From: Celoporthe dispersa
Taxonomy: Eukaryota > Ascomycota > Sordariomycetes > Diaporthales > Cryphonectriaceae
Direction: 5' to 3'
NCBI GenBank assembly: GCA_016584495.1
Contig: WAID01000004.1
Location: forward strand, 3,472,001 to 3,536,000
DNA length: 64,000 nucleotides
Part shown: positions 22,683-35,530 of the stretch, piece after piece
Layout: each line of letters starts with the position of its first letter
Numbering within the stretch: position 1 is the first letter of the stretch
Translations under genes and position numbers: made by a program
The notes under the pieces: model-generated
What the model saw: the letters and a program-made list of their open reading frames with translations, nothing else
What the model was told of the DNA's origin: nothing
The model's database searches: none

Positions 22683-24793
22683 GTGGTCAATCCTCCCAGC
22701 GAATGGGAAGAACCCGCGACGAGAAGGAACCTTGAGGCTCACGGTAAACCTGCATGATACTACTTGCTCTGGGCCCCCTCCCCCCTCCGTAAATAGGAAG
22801 CAAAGACCCCGCTCTCCTTGTCACGTCACGTCCACAACAGCAGCCACCACGAACCCGCTGGCGGACGCACGGGGACGGGACAGGGGACCACTTTCATCTG
22901 CAAGCACTAGAGGATCAAAAGAGAGAGAGAGAGAGGAAGGGGGAGAGAGGCCTGTGTGTATGTGTGTGTGTGTGTGTGTGTTGGTTCGGCCCGGAGGGGT
23001 ATGGTATGGTAATTGGTCCTTGCTTGGGGCGAATTGTCACCGCACGCGGCGGCTGATGGTTGCTGCTCTGGATCCCGTGGATGTCTGGCCATGGTGTCGG
23101 TCATGGTGGAGCCCGCCCACTTGGATGCTGATGCGCGCTCGATTCGCTTCAGGTGATATCATATTTCTGGGGGGGAGTGAGAGAGAGAGAGAGAGAGAGA
23201 GAAAGAAAAGAAAAGCCCAGCAATCGGGACTCTTCATATCTAGGATGGAGCAGAAGGGGTCCTAGCACTGCCCTGTCCTATGATAACGGCGGGCCATATT
23301 TACATGCAGAGGAGTTGGACGAAGGCGAGAGAGACCCGTTATCAGAAAGACACCGCCTCCTAACCAGACGAAAAGGGCGTCAGAAAGGCAGAAGAAGTGC
23401 ATAATCTATAAAGTCCCTTCGAACCCGGGGCACGCTGTCCTCACTAGCGCATCTTTTTTTTTCTTCCTTTTTTTATTTTATTTTTACTCTTTATTTTTTG
23501 GAAAGAAAAAAAGAAAAAGAAAAAAACACCACCACCAAAAAATTAAAAGAAGACTACCATAGGTTCTTGTCTGGCGTGAATCGGAACTTCTAGAGGGACA
23601 TCTCTCTAATCCTCCAGATGACCAACCTTCTCGTACGATCCTCAAGACACCATTAGGAATCCACACCTGCACCGTTGATCCCATGGCTTCATGGAGCGCG
23701 TGGTCAAATTTGTAAACAAAGTATTCTTTCTAGCCGCCGAGAACAGGAGGGGAAGCCCTGGGGTATACGGTCATAAGTACATCACAAGAACCAGGACGTC
23801 TGCTGTGATACGTCTGTCTGGTCATGCAGACATGTGGAGATGCATCTCAGGAAGTCAACCGAGTGGCATCTGGTTATCTCTCTCTCTCTCTCCCTCCCTC
23901 CCTCCCTCTCTTTTTTTTTTTTTTTTTTTTTCCATCCAGGGAACCCGCAGGAGTCCTTGCCGAGGACAAAAGGCCCAATGAATCGCTCGTGTGGTGGGAG
24001 AGCGCATACGGCGTGACTAGAAAGAAAAAACAAAAAAAAACCACAAAGATGGACTTGCCAACTGTTCTGTCTCGTGTGCGTGCTGGGACTTTTGTGGTCA
24101 TGAGGGCAACGATAGGTGTCGGTGAGTCGCCCGTCGGGGCTCCGCTGGCGTTGGCGCGTCAGGACGCCTCGATCGTTGCAGAGCGGTGGAGTTTGTGCAT
24201 CGGGAATCCTTGCAAGCAGAGGAAACCTTTGTGGGGTCCCTCCATCCGAGCAGGGCGACTAAATAGGACCGGGGAGGGCCCTTATCTGCATGGGCGAGAG
24301 AATTACCCATGGCGGGTTGGGTGAAAAACACACAGATTGGTTTGGGCCTATGAGCGGTGTGCACGTTTTTCTTTTTTATCCTTTTCCATCGCTTACCAGT
24401 CGTTAAGTGCAGCCTCACTGATCTCGTAACGAGCATGAACAATGTCCATACAAGAGGCCCGCTGCGGAGAACGGTGTCCAGGGCTCTGCATGAACCGTGA
24501 TACATGATACATAGTACAATGCGGATTTTCATGGACTATATCTAGTGTTGGCATGGCGGTGGATTGACCGCTTCCTGGCTTTGCCTTGGAACGCCTATCC
24601 TCTAGATCTTTATATAGGATTCTCTCTTGCTTTGATAAATCTTACCTGGTCAAGGCTGTCGTGCCATCGCCATTGTCGTCGCCCTGATCGTCCTCATCAT
24701 CGTCTTCTTCTCTTGTCCCCTTTTTTTTCTCGTCGGAAAGACAAGACACCAGTGAACGCTGTGAAAGGACAAATTCACCCGCGCAATAAAATT
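22683..24793. other. Intergenic, 2.1 kb, microsatellite-rich
   Basis: The region contains (GA)n at 22920-22934, (TG)n at 22953-22981, (GA)n at 23179-23203, a pyrimidine/T tract at 23879-23931, and A/T runs at 23453-23535. No ORF has a recognisable domain. It contains the promoter of the BTB-like gene. Confidence 0.5.
22953..23203. repeat. (TG)n and (GA)n microsatellites
   Basis: Two dinucleotide arrays, at 22953-22981 (TG with one TA interruption) and 23179-23203 (GA), lie in non-coding sequence downstream of the UstYa-like gene. Confidence 0.85.
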
Positions 24794-27074
24794 ATGGCCG
24801 AGGTTCAGCGCCGTTCGACCACTGCAGGCGAGTTCGGACACGAGCGTGCTAGTCGTCGAAAGTCTGGCATTTTTTCTTTAACCGATCGTTCAAGAAGTAA
24901 GTTGATATGGCTTCTCTCCTCCATATCGGTCGAGCCAGACTCCCTCCTCCTCCCTCTGCCGCGTTTCTCTTAAGCCTCTCCTCCTCCTTCTCCCTCTCTA
25001 GTAGTGTACAGCTTAATTCTTCTTGCCATCTTTACAAGACACCCTTTTTTTTTTCCCCCTTCTTCTTTTCATATAAGTCTCTCGAGATCATCACGGGACT
25101 TTGCTGTCTCATGATCAACCTCCTCCTCGGTAGCAGGGCCTCCGTAAGCAAGATGACTATTAAAAAAAAATCCGCATTTGTTTGATTTGAATCACCCACA
25201 GATCACCTTGGCGGAGGCTTCCCTGGTGCGAACAAGTGTTTCTCATACAAGTGTACACACAGAAATCTGGCGTCGGCAGTCGAACTGAGGCATGATATCG
25301 TCGTCGCCCACCCACCTCGTCGGTTGACCAAGAAGAGGCGTCCCATGCCGCCTGCCAGTCCTCGCACAGAAGGGGATGAAGACGAGTACTTCGAGCGGCC
25401 TGTCTTCCAGAGAATGGTTTCTATACCTCTGGCGAGCAACCCGACGTACACGGCAGACTCGATTTATTCATTTTCATTCGGGTACTCATGACACCAGATT
25501 TTCCTGCGGTTTTCTATCTTTTTTTTTCCTTCTCATTTTTGATTCTTTTCGTGGTTGATGAACAAGAAAAGGAGAGGAAGAAGAAAAAAAAAGAACAGTG
25601 CAAAAGAATACACAATTTTCTTGTTTTGCTAACTGGATACAATCTTCTCAGATCTGCATCGTCTCCCAAGGGTGACAACGACAGCAACGGCTCGGCCCCG
25701 ACGACGCCAACCCTGGGCCCAGTCCAGGATGGATTCGATCTGAAGAGGTCAGACTCAGGACGGAGCATACCGGCCCTCCCAGAGACATCTGCTGTTACGG
25801 TGGAAGCTGAACGAAACCTTAGCTCATCGCCCAAGACGGCATCCATCTCCCTGGGAGAGGCCGCGCAGAAGTCAGGCTCCGCTGCAGGCAGCATCAAGGA
25901 CGCAGAATCGAAGCCGACAGAAGACCTGCCCACGCCTCCCGACACGCCCGGCCCTTCTTCTACCGGCGCAGCTGCCTGCCAGGAGGCTGACCAGGCCGAA
26001 GAGGACAGCAGGCCTGAGGCCCCTGAGATCGAGAAGAAGTCCTTCTCCGAGGACGCCGACCTCGCCATTCAGGTCCGGAGCGCGCAGGGTGAAGACCTCG
26101 TCTACGCCGTCCGGTCCCATGTCCTGGAGAGTGCGTCTCGCGTCTGGAAGGAGAGCATACCCTCGCGGACCTCTGACACCATCGACCTGTCCTCCGATTC
26201 CGCCTTTGGCCTGGGTGTCCTCTTCTCCATCGCCCACTACCGATTCCAGAGCCTGCCCCGGCAGGTCGACGTCAGCGAGCTGTACGGAACCGCCGTTGCT
26301 GCGGACAAGTACGAGACGATACATCTGCTGGCGCCCTTTGTGAGGCCCTGGCTCGCCTGTCTTGCAGAGACGACAGCAGCAGCCGGGCCTCAGCCCAACG
26401 AGACGCTGGTCGCAGGCTATGTGCTCGGCGAGGCGCAGTCCTTTGCACGAACCATCTCCCACTGCGCCTACCACTCCAGCCTCAGCCCTGAGGGCGTCCT
26501 CCTCGACTCCGAGGGCAGACCATGGCTCGAGCAGCCCCTGGCGGCCGAGGTGGTCGAGCTCCTCGCCGCCGTGCGCCTCGGCGCCGTCGAGCAGATCATC
26601 GAGGCCGTCAGCAGGCCCGTCAACACGCTGCTGAACCCTCAGGCGGGCGCTGATGCTGCTGCCGCCGCCGGCGGTGAGGTCCCGCGGTTCTGCCAGGCGC
26701 CTGGCGACGACGAGCAGGCCCGGGAGGAGTGCGAGCAGATCCAGCTCGGCTCTGCCATCATGGGCCTCACCAAGGCCAAGCTGTGGCCGCCGCCCGCGCC
26801 CTCCAGCATCCAGGTCAGCGCCGCCGAGCTGGCGCGGTCCTATGCCGACGTCCGCCTGCGGAGGTCTGTCGAGGACGGCCACGCGCAGTGCGGGTTCGGC
26901 CACCAGGACCAGTTTGCCAGGATCCTCTCCCAGCCTGCCAAGCTGACGCCCGCCGTGGTCGAGCAGCTCGTGAGCCGGGCCAAGCAGTCTGGCGTGTATG
27001 AGGAGGAGACGTTCAGGGACCTGGAGGGAGAGAGCCCCGAGGAGGAGGAGGAGCCCGCAGCTGCGGCCGAGTAG
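24794..27074 (+). CDS. BTB/POZ-like domain protein
   Basis: Proposed exons are 24794-24896, 25202-25481 and 25652-27074, giving 601 aa with consistent phases. The first residues MAEVQRRSTTAGEFGHERAS, then 'GGGFPGANKCFSYKC', make a basic, Ser/Arg-rich N-terminus, followed by a long disordered region rich in Ser, Pro and Glu. A BTB-like core begins at about residue 261: 'DLAIQVRSAQGEDLVYAVRS' then HVLESASRVWKESI, in the position where BTB proteins have 'H..vL...S.vF...'. After it comes 'LPRQVDVSELYGTAVAADKY', typical of the BTB-linked helix region. The tail is acidic (EEEEEPAAAAE). Such proteins are adaptors; no MATH, Kelch or zinc-finger domain is seen, so the role is unknown. The 305-nt first intron is long for this window and may hide another exon, so the N-terminal half is less certain than the rest. 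Confidence 0.65.
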
Positions 27075-27352
27075 GCTCCGCGCGGGATAGACAGTAAAAG
27101 ATGTCATGTTTGCATGGTAGCAGAGGAAGGAAAGGAGGGGGATATACCCGGCGAAAGCAACCAGGACGATTCTGCCGGTGTGATATGAGTTTTTGTCGTT
27201 CTCGGTTTGTCTGCTTTGGAAGCGCTTTTCTCTTTTTTTTCTTTCCTTTTTTTGTGAAGGGGGTATTCCCACAAAACGGTTCCTGGACCAGGCTCTGAGA
27301 GAGAGAGGGGAAAAACGTTCATTATTCCCCGCCATCCTTCTAACTCGGGAGG

Positions 27353-28663
27353 CTATGTTGGCTCACGTTCGTCCACTCCTTTTGTCTTTTTTATTGTACT
27401 TGTTAGCGCAAGGTAGTCGTCGCCGCTACCACCCAATACCACAGTGCCTGATTCCTCGTCTTGAGAAGAAGAAGAAATATTATCATCGTGGTCCTGATGC
27501 CTCTCGGACAGACATTCTGCTACTTTTGAGACCGTTGTAGCTGCCGTGCTACTCTGTCCAGCACCAGGCGACTGCTGATGGCTGAAGGACCTGCTGTACC
27601 TGGTCCGGGCCGTGATCTGACGTCGGAGCCCGCGATAGAGGGGCCGTAGTGTTGCAAGCGACGTGGACATGATGAGGAACGAGCCCTCGGCGAAGTGTGT
27701 CATGGAGAGGTAGATGAGAGGATCTGGAGGGGGTGAATCGTGGTCAGGTGGAAATGTCTGAAAAGGAGAAGGGGGGGAGAGGGGGAGGGAAGAACAAAAT
27801 CGTAAAGATGCGACGCAGAGCTAGAGGGCCAGTCATTGCACTCACAGGAAGGATCCGTCCGCATGATCATACCCAGGCGAGGGAAGATGGAGAATTTATA
27901 TATCGATATGGCAAAGCCGAACCAGCTGATGCTCAGTGACAGGGCAACGCTGACGCGGGCCTTGAGCGGCATGTTGAGCCGCATGACCGAAGGCACCGGG
28001 TAGAGAGCAAAGAAGACGTCCAGCGCAGTCGAGAAGGTGTAGGTGAACCAGGCGAGGCCGACATAGATGCTTCGGCTCGCACAGGCACCCCCGCTGATGC
28101 CTTGCTCCCACTGGAAAGCCACCGGGCTACACTGCGCAAAATCCCATACCACGAGCACGAGGACAGACACCTGGCAGGCAGCCGCCAGGCCCCAGAACAT
28201 CACCCTGGTCCTCTTGCTGTAGCTCAGGATGCGCTCCAGCGTCGAGACGATGGCGAATTTCGGTAGCGTGCAGAGCCACGGGGTGGCTGCGTTGAGGATG
28301 GCATTCCACTTCAGGGCTTCGGCCTGGCTGGTGGCGGAGAGTGTCTCGTAGTGCTTTCCTATCCCGAACGGGAGGGCGGCGGAGAGCAGGATGCAGAAGG
28401 TCAGGAGCACCAAGAGGCAGCCAGCTGTGATGATGTCGTCGACATGGATGCCGCCGCCCAGTCGAGGGCCGTATCGGAGGCGGCAGTATATCCGTAAACC
28501 AACAGTAACTACGTTGGCGATCATGTAAGTAGATAGGCCAGATTTTGATGTTGAGAAAGAATATTCACTCTCGGACGTTTTCCATACCGGCCGTGGCTCC
28601 AAACAAGGCCCAGCAGACCGTCTGGGCAATGCTGCCCAGGTCGTCTCTGTCCCATATCGACAT
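27353..28663 (-). CDS. Rhodopsin-fold (SAT-type) seven-helix membrane protein
   Basis: Three exons: 28663-28588, 28508-27846 and 27723-27353. The product is 369 aa with no frame break. It starts MSIWDRDDLGSIAQ and the first helix spans the first splice junction (CWALFGATAG-VTVGLRIYCRL). The family signature 'GGIHVDDIITAGCLLVLLTF' corresponds to the 'DD' motif after helix 1. 'LPKFAIVSTLERIL', 'CSPVAFQWEQGISGGACAS', 'FTYTFSTALDVFFALYPV' and 'ISWFGFAISIYK' mark later helices and the Cys-rich loop. The C-terminal tail of about 90 residues is Ser/Thr-rich and cytosolic by prediction. It belongs to the same broad family as the gene at 3681-5278 but is clearly diverged from it. It lies tail-to-tail with the BTB-like gene, 278 bp apart. 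Function unknown; family members act as receptors or as helpers in secondary-metabolite clusters. Confidence 0.82.
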
Positions 28664-30292
28664 AACCGGAAGAAGAGTTCAACAGGTGAACGGCACGCCA
28701 GGAAAGAGAAAGAACAATACATTCAGGAACCGAATCTAAGCAGGAACTTCAGAAGAGCCCACCGGCAGCAGCGAGCGTCCCTTATGTGTAGTTATAATAT
28801 TATACGAGTGGCCCCTGGGTGGCCAGTGCGCCAGACCTCTGATACTGTTCACGGCCCACCGCAGGAGACGCAAAGGAATGTTTTTTTTCACTTCAAAGAG
28901 ATAAAAGAGATGCCCATGATCCTGGAATCATGCCACAATGCATAGCAGTACGGAGCTCCGTTGTCAAAGCGCACGTGGTGGCTTGCATTCGTGCACAGCT
29001 AGTCTCCGACACTAATTTAGGCCATAGAACGTGCTGGACTGTAGTGGTTGTAAGTCAAGTCGCAGCGAGTGTTGAGGCGGGCCACTTTTTCTTTTTTTTA
29101 TTACTCGAAAAGAGAGGCAAAGAGGTTTCACCAGACGGCGGAGCTCTGATCTAAGTGTCGTGCAGATCCGGCACGTGCGGACATCTATCTGCTTTGATAT
29201 GTGCCCGTACTTTCTTGGTCGGGTGCGCGAGGATGGAAGGGGAATGCTTTCGATATGAGAGGGTGAAGGATACGAGGGACAGCCACAGTACTCGCTTATA
29301 AGCTGGCCAGAACATTTATTCCCTTTAATAGAACATACACGACCAGTGATGAGTAAGAATCAGATGTATCTGCTCTTTTGCAATATAGATACAAGAAATA
29401 AGTCATCTGTCGACTGTCCAAGAAATGTCCATCCTGCCAGAGCGTTGACAACTGCTTGTAGAATGCTACGAATCCGAGAACCCGTCAAGAAGCCTGCATC
29501 TCCGGCACCGACAATGTTTTACAACTGCAATGCATTAGCTGGTCTGAGTTCTTGAGTAATGTTTACAGTATAATCTCGATCTCACTCCTCCCTTCCCGGA
29601 TCAAAGCATAAGCCCAGAGTCTCTCCTAAGATGGCTGGCGAGTCGTCTGCAAGCATTTGATTATAAAATATTCGACAGCTAAAGGAGTGACCACTCCCAG
29701 CCGCCTGGAAGGAGTGGTGGCCTATTTAGCTGCGTAGACGGTCGGACTCGCACATAAAATCTATTCCATGATTTTCTCTCGGAAGAAGACCTGCTGAAGG
29801 GAAATACATTCCGGCGACATATCATGTTGACTTGCTTGCTACAACTTGTACACAAGTTAAGGTGCATGCCACCAGTCTCTGCTGGCCAATTTATCCGGCG
29901 TAACACGAAAAATCACCATCTAGAACCATGTATAATATCATGAACAGCCCTATCTGGTCATTATCGACACGTTGCCCTCTACGCCGAGGTCCAGATCGGG
30001 GAGAGGAGCTAAACGAGTGCTCGATCCACCGTAGTGTTCGCTCACATAGACGCCGCGTGGGTGTGCACGGGCATGACAGGATAAGCCGTCGTCATGGTCA
30101 GCCTCGAACAGATCTCAAAGAGCACAGTCTTTACGGCTTTAGTGTCTCGTTTTTTTTTCTTTCTTCGACGCTTCGGTATGGATGGGAGTCGTAAGGCCGT
30201 GATAGGGACGCCAGGGTCCCTGCTAATAGTCCCGGGCTAAGCCGTGTCCACGCAGGCCAGAATACCATCTTGCCAGACCTCCACCCCCCCTC
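28664..30292. other. Intergenic, 1.6 kb, no gene recognised
   Basis: The region separates the start of a rhodopsin-fold gene from the stop of the TTC27-like gene. It is moderately AT-rich in the middle (29280-29960), with only short ORFs lacking domain features. Confidence 0.5.
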
Positions 30293-33218
30293 TCATGCCT
30301 TGAGCCCGTCCAACAGCCCCTTGAGCGTGTCCCACCCCTCAGTCCCCTCCCACGCCTCCCTGCCCTTGCCCATGACGCTCCGTATGGCACTCCGGGCCCT
30401 CCCCCGCCACTTGTCCCCAACCTCTTCCACCTGCGGGCCAAAGTTCTCCAGCACCGCGACCAGCTCGTCCGTCCTCTGCACGACCACCTGCCAGGCCTCT
30501 CTGCTCTCCAGCCAGTTCCTGGACTCCTGGGAATCCCCGTCCCTCTTGGCGGCCGCGTCTACCGTAAGGCCTCCGCCCATCGACCCGGCCCCGGACGTCG
30601 CACCGCCCACAGCAGCCCGCCAGGCCTTCTCGGAGGCGTCGATAGCGCCGGCGTAGTCCCTCCTCCACGCGCGGAGGCGGGACAGCAGCTCCCACAGCTC
30701 AGAGCGGTTCGTGACCAGGGGCACGACCTCGCGCTCCATCATCTCGTTGACATTGCGCTCGACGCTCCCCCGGGGCGGCTCGTACTGCCCAGCACCGGTG
30801 TCGTTCTTCTTGTCCGCCGCCAGGACGCCTTCTGTGAGCAGCACGCGGAGGATGTCGTCGTCCAGTGCATCCTCCGAGTTCCTGATCCGGATGATGGACC
30901 GCAGGGCCTGTATGATCTCGAAGAACGGCATGGGCCGCATCCGCGTGGCGAGCGTGATGACGTTGTCCCAGATGCGCCAGTTGTCGTGCGCGATCGAAGC
31001 CCCGCGCTTGTAGGCATTCATGGACTGCGCCAGGAGGACGGATGGGTTCTTGGGGGGTTGGCTGTCGGGAGCTGAGCCTCGTCGTCTTCGTCTCCGGCCT
31101 GTTCTTCATCTCCCGCGCTCGTCTCGGGCTGGGCACCGTTGTCCGGAGCCTGCTTCCTGTCGCCCTCCACAGCTTCTAGATACATGCTGTACAGCGCGCT
31201 CCCGAGGTTGCTCCACGTTCTCGCGTCCTCGCCTCCAGAGGTGTCGTTGGACGATCCGATGGAGCGGGTGAAGGCCTCCGCCGCAGCCGCAAAGTCGCCC
31301 AGCCTCAGGTTGATGTCCCCTAGCCTGCTCCACATCTCGGGCGACAGGCGGTTGACGGAGACGGCAAGCTGGTAGGCCTCGCGGGCCCTTGCCCAGTCCT
31401 TCTGGGAGAGGTAGTGCTCGCCTAGTGACTTCTGGGCGCGCGCGTACCTGTGGTTGGAGATCTCCCACGCCCTCTCGTAATGCGCGACTGCGGATTCGGT
31501 CTCTATATCGCCCAGGATGCAGAAGAGCCTGGGCGCGTTTGGCTGCGCCGGGGTGCGCTCGCGCCCGGTGAAGCTCTCTGCCCTGAGGGTTGTGATGTCT
31601 GTATCCTCATCGAGGTCATCATCTCCACCGCCCGCCGCTGGCCCGTCGGGCTGGGCGTCTCTCTTTTGGTGATATAATCTCCACCGGATGATAGCTCGTG
31701 CCTTGTCCTCCCCGCCGCCGCCCCGGCCGCTGCCGTCCTCATTGTCCGCGGAGGCGCTGCTTGCGAGGCACAGGGCGACCTCGGCCCAGAGCCTCAGGCG
31801 CTTGAAGATCTCGAGGGCCGACACCAGGGATCCCACCCCTGTCCAGGCGTATGCGAGCTCTGACTCGAGGTGCCAGCGCGGGGGTGACGAGAGGGCGTGG
31901 ATGTATTCCAGCCTCACCGGCGCGGGTGCGGATTCGTCCGATCTGGCAGCGGGGAAAAATGACTTGGGTTTCTCTTGGACGGGGGCTGCTTCCTCCCGGT
32001 CCTGCCTCGGCCCCGGCTGCGCACCGGGAGCGGAGACTGAGATGGACGGGACCTCTGGTGCGCTGTCGTCCTGACCTTCTCCGGCGGCTACAGGCCCCTG
32101 CGTGGTGTCCACGATGACCTGGTCGACCACGGCCTGCATCTGCAGGACACCCCTCTCCACGGTCCTGCTGCGGTGCTGCTCGATGCGGGAGCGCACGAGG
32201 AGAGCCTGCGTGTAGATCTGCCAGTTGGTCGACCTGTCGCTGATGACCCTCACGGCGAACGGCAGGACCTCCTCGGCCGTCAGCTTGTCTGCGGGGGAGA
32301 AGGAGTCCTTGAGCGTGGCCTGCGTGAGCAGTATGATCTGGTCCAGGGCGGAGAGCTGTGGCTGCTCGTCTGGCCGCAGGCCCCGGAGCGCGGCAGGGAG
32401 CTGAGCCCCGGGGCCTCCGCCCTGCTCGCCGTTCAGGCCCTCCTCGCCGCCGCTCGCGTACTCGATCTCCTCCAGGAGGGTGTCGTCGTTGAGGGCAGGG
32501 CCTCGGGGACCTCCTGCTTCGCGTCCGGGCCGGGGGAGGTCGCGCTCCTGGCGAGCACGACCAGCTGGCTGGTGCTCTTCTCCTGAAACCTCGTCCTCTT
32601 CCCGAGCGCACCGGACAGGGCGTAGGCGAAACCGTTCAGGCCTGCCGCGGCGCTCAGTGCATCCCGGGCCTGGACGTCCTGGCCCAGCATGATGCAGATG
32701 TTGGCCTTCTCCACCAGGAAGCGCACCTTGTCTTGGGCCGCCCACCGAGACGAGCCGGCCTCCCGCCCCTCGCCCAGAACGTCGCCCTCGACCCCGCGCA
32801 GGCCCTCCTGTATCCGCTCGACCAGCGTGGGCACCTCGCTCATGCCGATGTTCTTGGTGAAGATGGAGCCGGGGCTGAGGCTGGGCTCGATGAAGAGCTT
32901 GTAGTGCCAGACGTGCAGCCTCAGCCTCATCCACGCCAGGCTGATGCGGCCGCCCGTGCTGCGGCCGGCGGTGCTGCTGGCCGTCCATGCCTCAGGCGTG
33001 GCGTTCTCGATGCTGTGTCTGGCGAGACAGAAGAGGTCGATGTGGGGGATGAACGGGTACGGGCTGACACCGTCCACCTCCAGCGAGGACAGCCTCAGGT
33101 CGATGTGGTCTTGGTACCGCCGTGCCAGTGTGATCTGGTCATCGTTGAGAACGGGCCCGGTGACGTTTGCCTGCAGGAAGGCATTGAAAGCCTCGATTCC
33201 CACGTCTATTGACGCCAT
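30293..33218 (-). CDS. TTC27/Emw1-type tetratricopeptide repeat protein, two frameshifts
   Basis: Homologue of the conserved TTC27/Emw1 family; Emw1 is essential in yeast and linked to cell-wall integrity. The start at 33218 (MASIDVGIEAFNAF) was preferred to an in-frame extension to 33302. The corrected protein is 975 aa without introns. TPR units are visible in the C-terminal half: 'AVAHYERAWEISNHRYARAQ', 'KDWARAREAYQLAVSVNRLS' and 'LGDFAAAAEAFTRSIG'. The conserved 'NAYKRGASIAHDNWRIWDNV' block follows. The frame breaks twice. One break is at the GGG at 32493-32495 (+ strand), between 'KQEVPEALP' and 'LNDDTLLEEIEY'. The other is at the six-G run 31052-31057, between 'ANPP' and 'KNPSVLLAQSMNAYKR'. 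In each case one missing base is the simplest cause. With both restored the length becomes a multiple of three. A (TC)22 tract lies about 130 bp upstream of the start. Confidence 0.85.
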
Positions 33219-33339
33219 GGACGACGGACTGGCTGGTGACAACCTCAATCCAAGATGAAATAAAAAGTATGAGGCGGCAGAAACAACCACTTGTGCCAGC
33301 ACGCTTCTGATCTGGCGAGTGGCAGTCTTTTTTTCCCCC

Positions 33340-33397
<58 letters not shown>

Positions 33398-34113
33398 TGC
33401 CTCTCCTTTCCTTCTCTTTTCTTTCTTTTTCTTTTTGTTTCTCTGTTCTTTCTTTTCTCTTTTATTAGGCCTGCTCCAGATGAAGGAAGGTGGGGGAGCA
33501 AGTAGCCAATACCTGACTGACTCCTTCCCAATGTGTGTTTTGGAGGGGCAACTTGAATTTTTTTTTTGCAGGGTCTTTCTTTTGCATTACATAAGCAACA
33601 GGGACCGCACCTGAGGCTGTCAGAGGAAAGAAGGCGAAAAGGTGAAAAACAAAAACAAAAGGAGGGAAAAGAAAAGCTTAAAAAAGAATTAAAAAAAGGA
33701 GAGAAAAGAAACATAGAAAAAAAAACCATTTCTACAATCTCACATCCTACGTCCTTGGACAACAAACTCATCTGGTGATGTTCAACTATATTCGCTGCTC
33801 AGTACTCTCTCTCACTATCGCTACTACACGAGGCTACGTCCACGGCTTGTACAAACTGCTCGTTCCCCTCCCCAAGGGCGAGACCTCACAGCTGTAACCC
33901 TACACACCAAGCTGTGCAGGATGCCGTGTCTGTAGAGAGCGCACATGGGTCGGATCACCACCAGTCCTTTCTGGGCGTGCCTGGGATGCGCTGTTCTCGC
34001 CGAGACTCTCTGCCCTGTTGTCGGCGCGGAGACTGGCCTGCAGCAGGTACCGACCGTCTGGCAGCTCAGGTGATGGGGCGTCGGGGCCCACCCGCGAGGA
34101 CAGAGCTGGTCGT
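33219..34113. other. Intergenic with (TC)n leader tract
   Basis: These 895 bp lie between the GYF gene's stop and the TTC27-like start, both on the minus strand. The region contains (TC)22 at 33347-33391 and long A/G and T runs at 33400-33465 and 33630-33730. No gene is recognised. Confidence 0.6.
33347..33391. repeat. (TC)22 microsatellite
   Basis: Uninterrupted dinucleotide array; on the coding strand of the TTC27-like gene it reads (GA)n, starting 129 bp upstream of the ATG, so it falls in the promoter or leader. Confidence 0.92.
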
Positions 34114-34879
34114 CTATTTCTTGCCCTTCTTGCGGGGCACAATCTTGAACCCGGCAGCACCCACAACGTCGGCCTCCTTGGGCTGGCTAGAGGAACCGCT
34201 CTTCTTGGCCACCTCGGACCAGCCGCCGCTGCCGCCAGCCTTGGCGTCAGCCACGGGCACCGGCTCGAAGACCCCCTTCTCGGCCTGTTTCTTGCGCCGG
34301 ATGTACTCCTGCGCAAGGTGGCGAGGGTCGACGGGGCTGTCGGTGGAGAGGCCCTCGTAGAGGATCAGCTCGACGATCTCCTTGTCCACCGTGCCCACCT
34401 CGCTTATATGGTTGGCGACGAGCTCGACCTTGTCGGCAGCCTTGATCCCCCGGGACAGCTCTCCCCTGAACCACCTCTGGAGCGCCGCGTGCGCATCACC
34501 CACCGAGTTGGCCTTGCTGCCTGTGGGCGCGGCAGGCTTGACCTGGTGCTGCACGACCTGGGGCGTCACGGCGCGGGTGTTGTTGGATGTGCTGGCCGGG
34601 CGGGCCTGGGTCCCGGCAGGGGCTTTGACCTTGCCTCCAGCGCCGACCGTGGACCAGCCACCCTGGGCGGTGGGCGCGGCATTGGCGGCTGGCATGGCTG
34701 CCGCGCTCGCGATACCGGGCGGGCCGGACTTGCCGGCGAGATCGGCATAGCGCTTGCCCATGCTGGGTGTGCCCTGGGGCAGCACCTGGCTGTGGGCGGC
34801 GACCTCCTTGGCCTCCCTGAGCTTGCGCGCCTCCTCCTCCCGCTGGATCTCCAGCATCGTCTTCTTGCCAGGTCCCGCC

Positions 34880-34913
<34 letters not shown>

Positions 34914-35489
34914 TGCTGGCAGGAACGCCCGCAACACCAGGTTTGGCGGCGGCAGCAGGTTTGGACCAGGGGCTCGACGCCGCAGGAGCCGGCGACCCGC
35001 TGGCCCAGGTGCTGTTGCGGGGGAGACCCGGCGAGACTGCTGCGCTCACGCTCTCGCGCTCCTTGGCAGCCAGGATCTCCTGCTCCTGGGCGTGGCGGCG
35101 GCGGCGCGCCTCGTCCCTGACGGCTCTCTCGTGGGCCTCGGCCTCCTGGATCGCCTTGATACTTGGTTCCTTCTGCGCCTCGCTGCCTCGCTCGCGGGCC
35201 CACGGCGCCAGCGGTGGAGGCTGGGAGGCGGTGGCCGAGCCAGGGGCAGCGCTGTCGGGCGTCTGGCTCTGGGATCGTGTCTCGATGTACTGATCCGCGA
35301 TGTTGGATCGACGCTGCGCGGTAGGGGCCGGGAGCGGCGCGTTCACGGGTGGCAGCGGCGCCGGGAAAGGCATGGGCAGGCCCGTCGCGGCGGACTGCCT
35401 GGCCCAGGCCTCCTCCTCCTGCGCCTTGCGCTGGGCGGCCTGGGCGGTCTCGGCCTGCGTCTTCTGCACCTGCTGGGTCAAGGACATGG

Positions 35490-35530
<41 letters not shown>

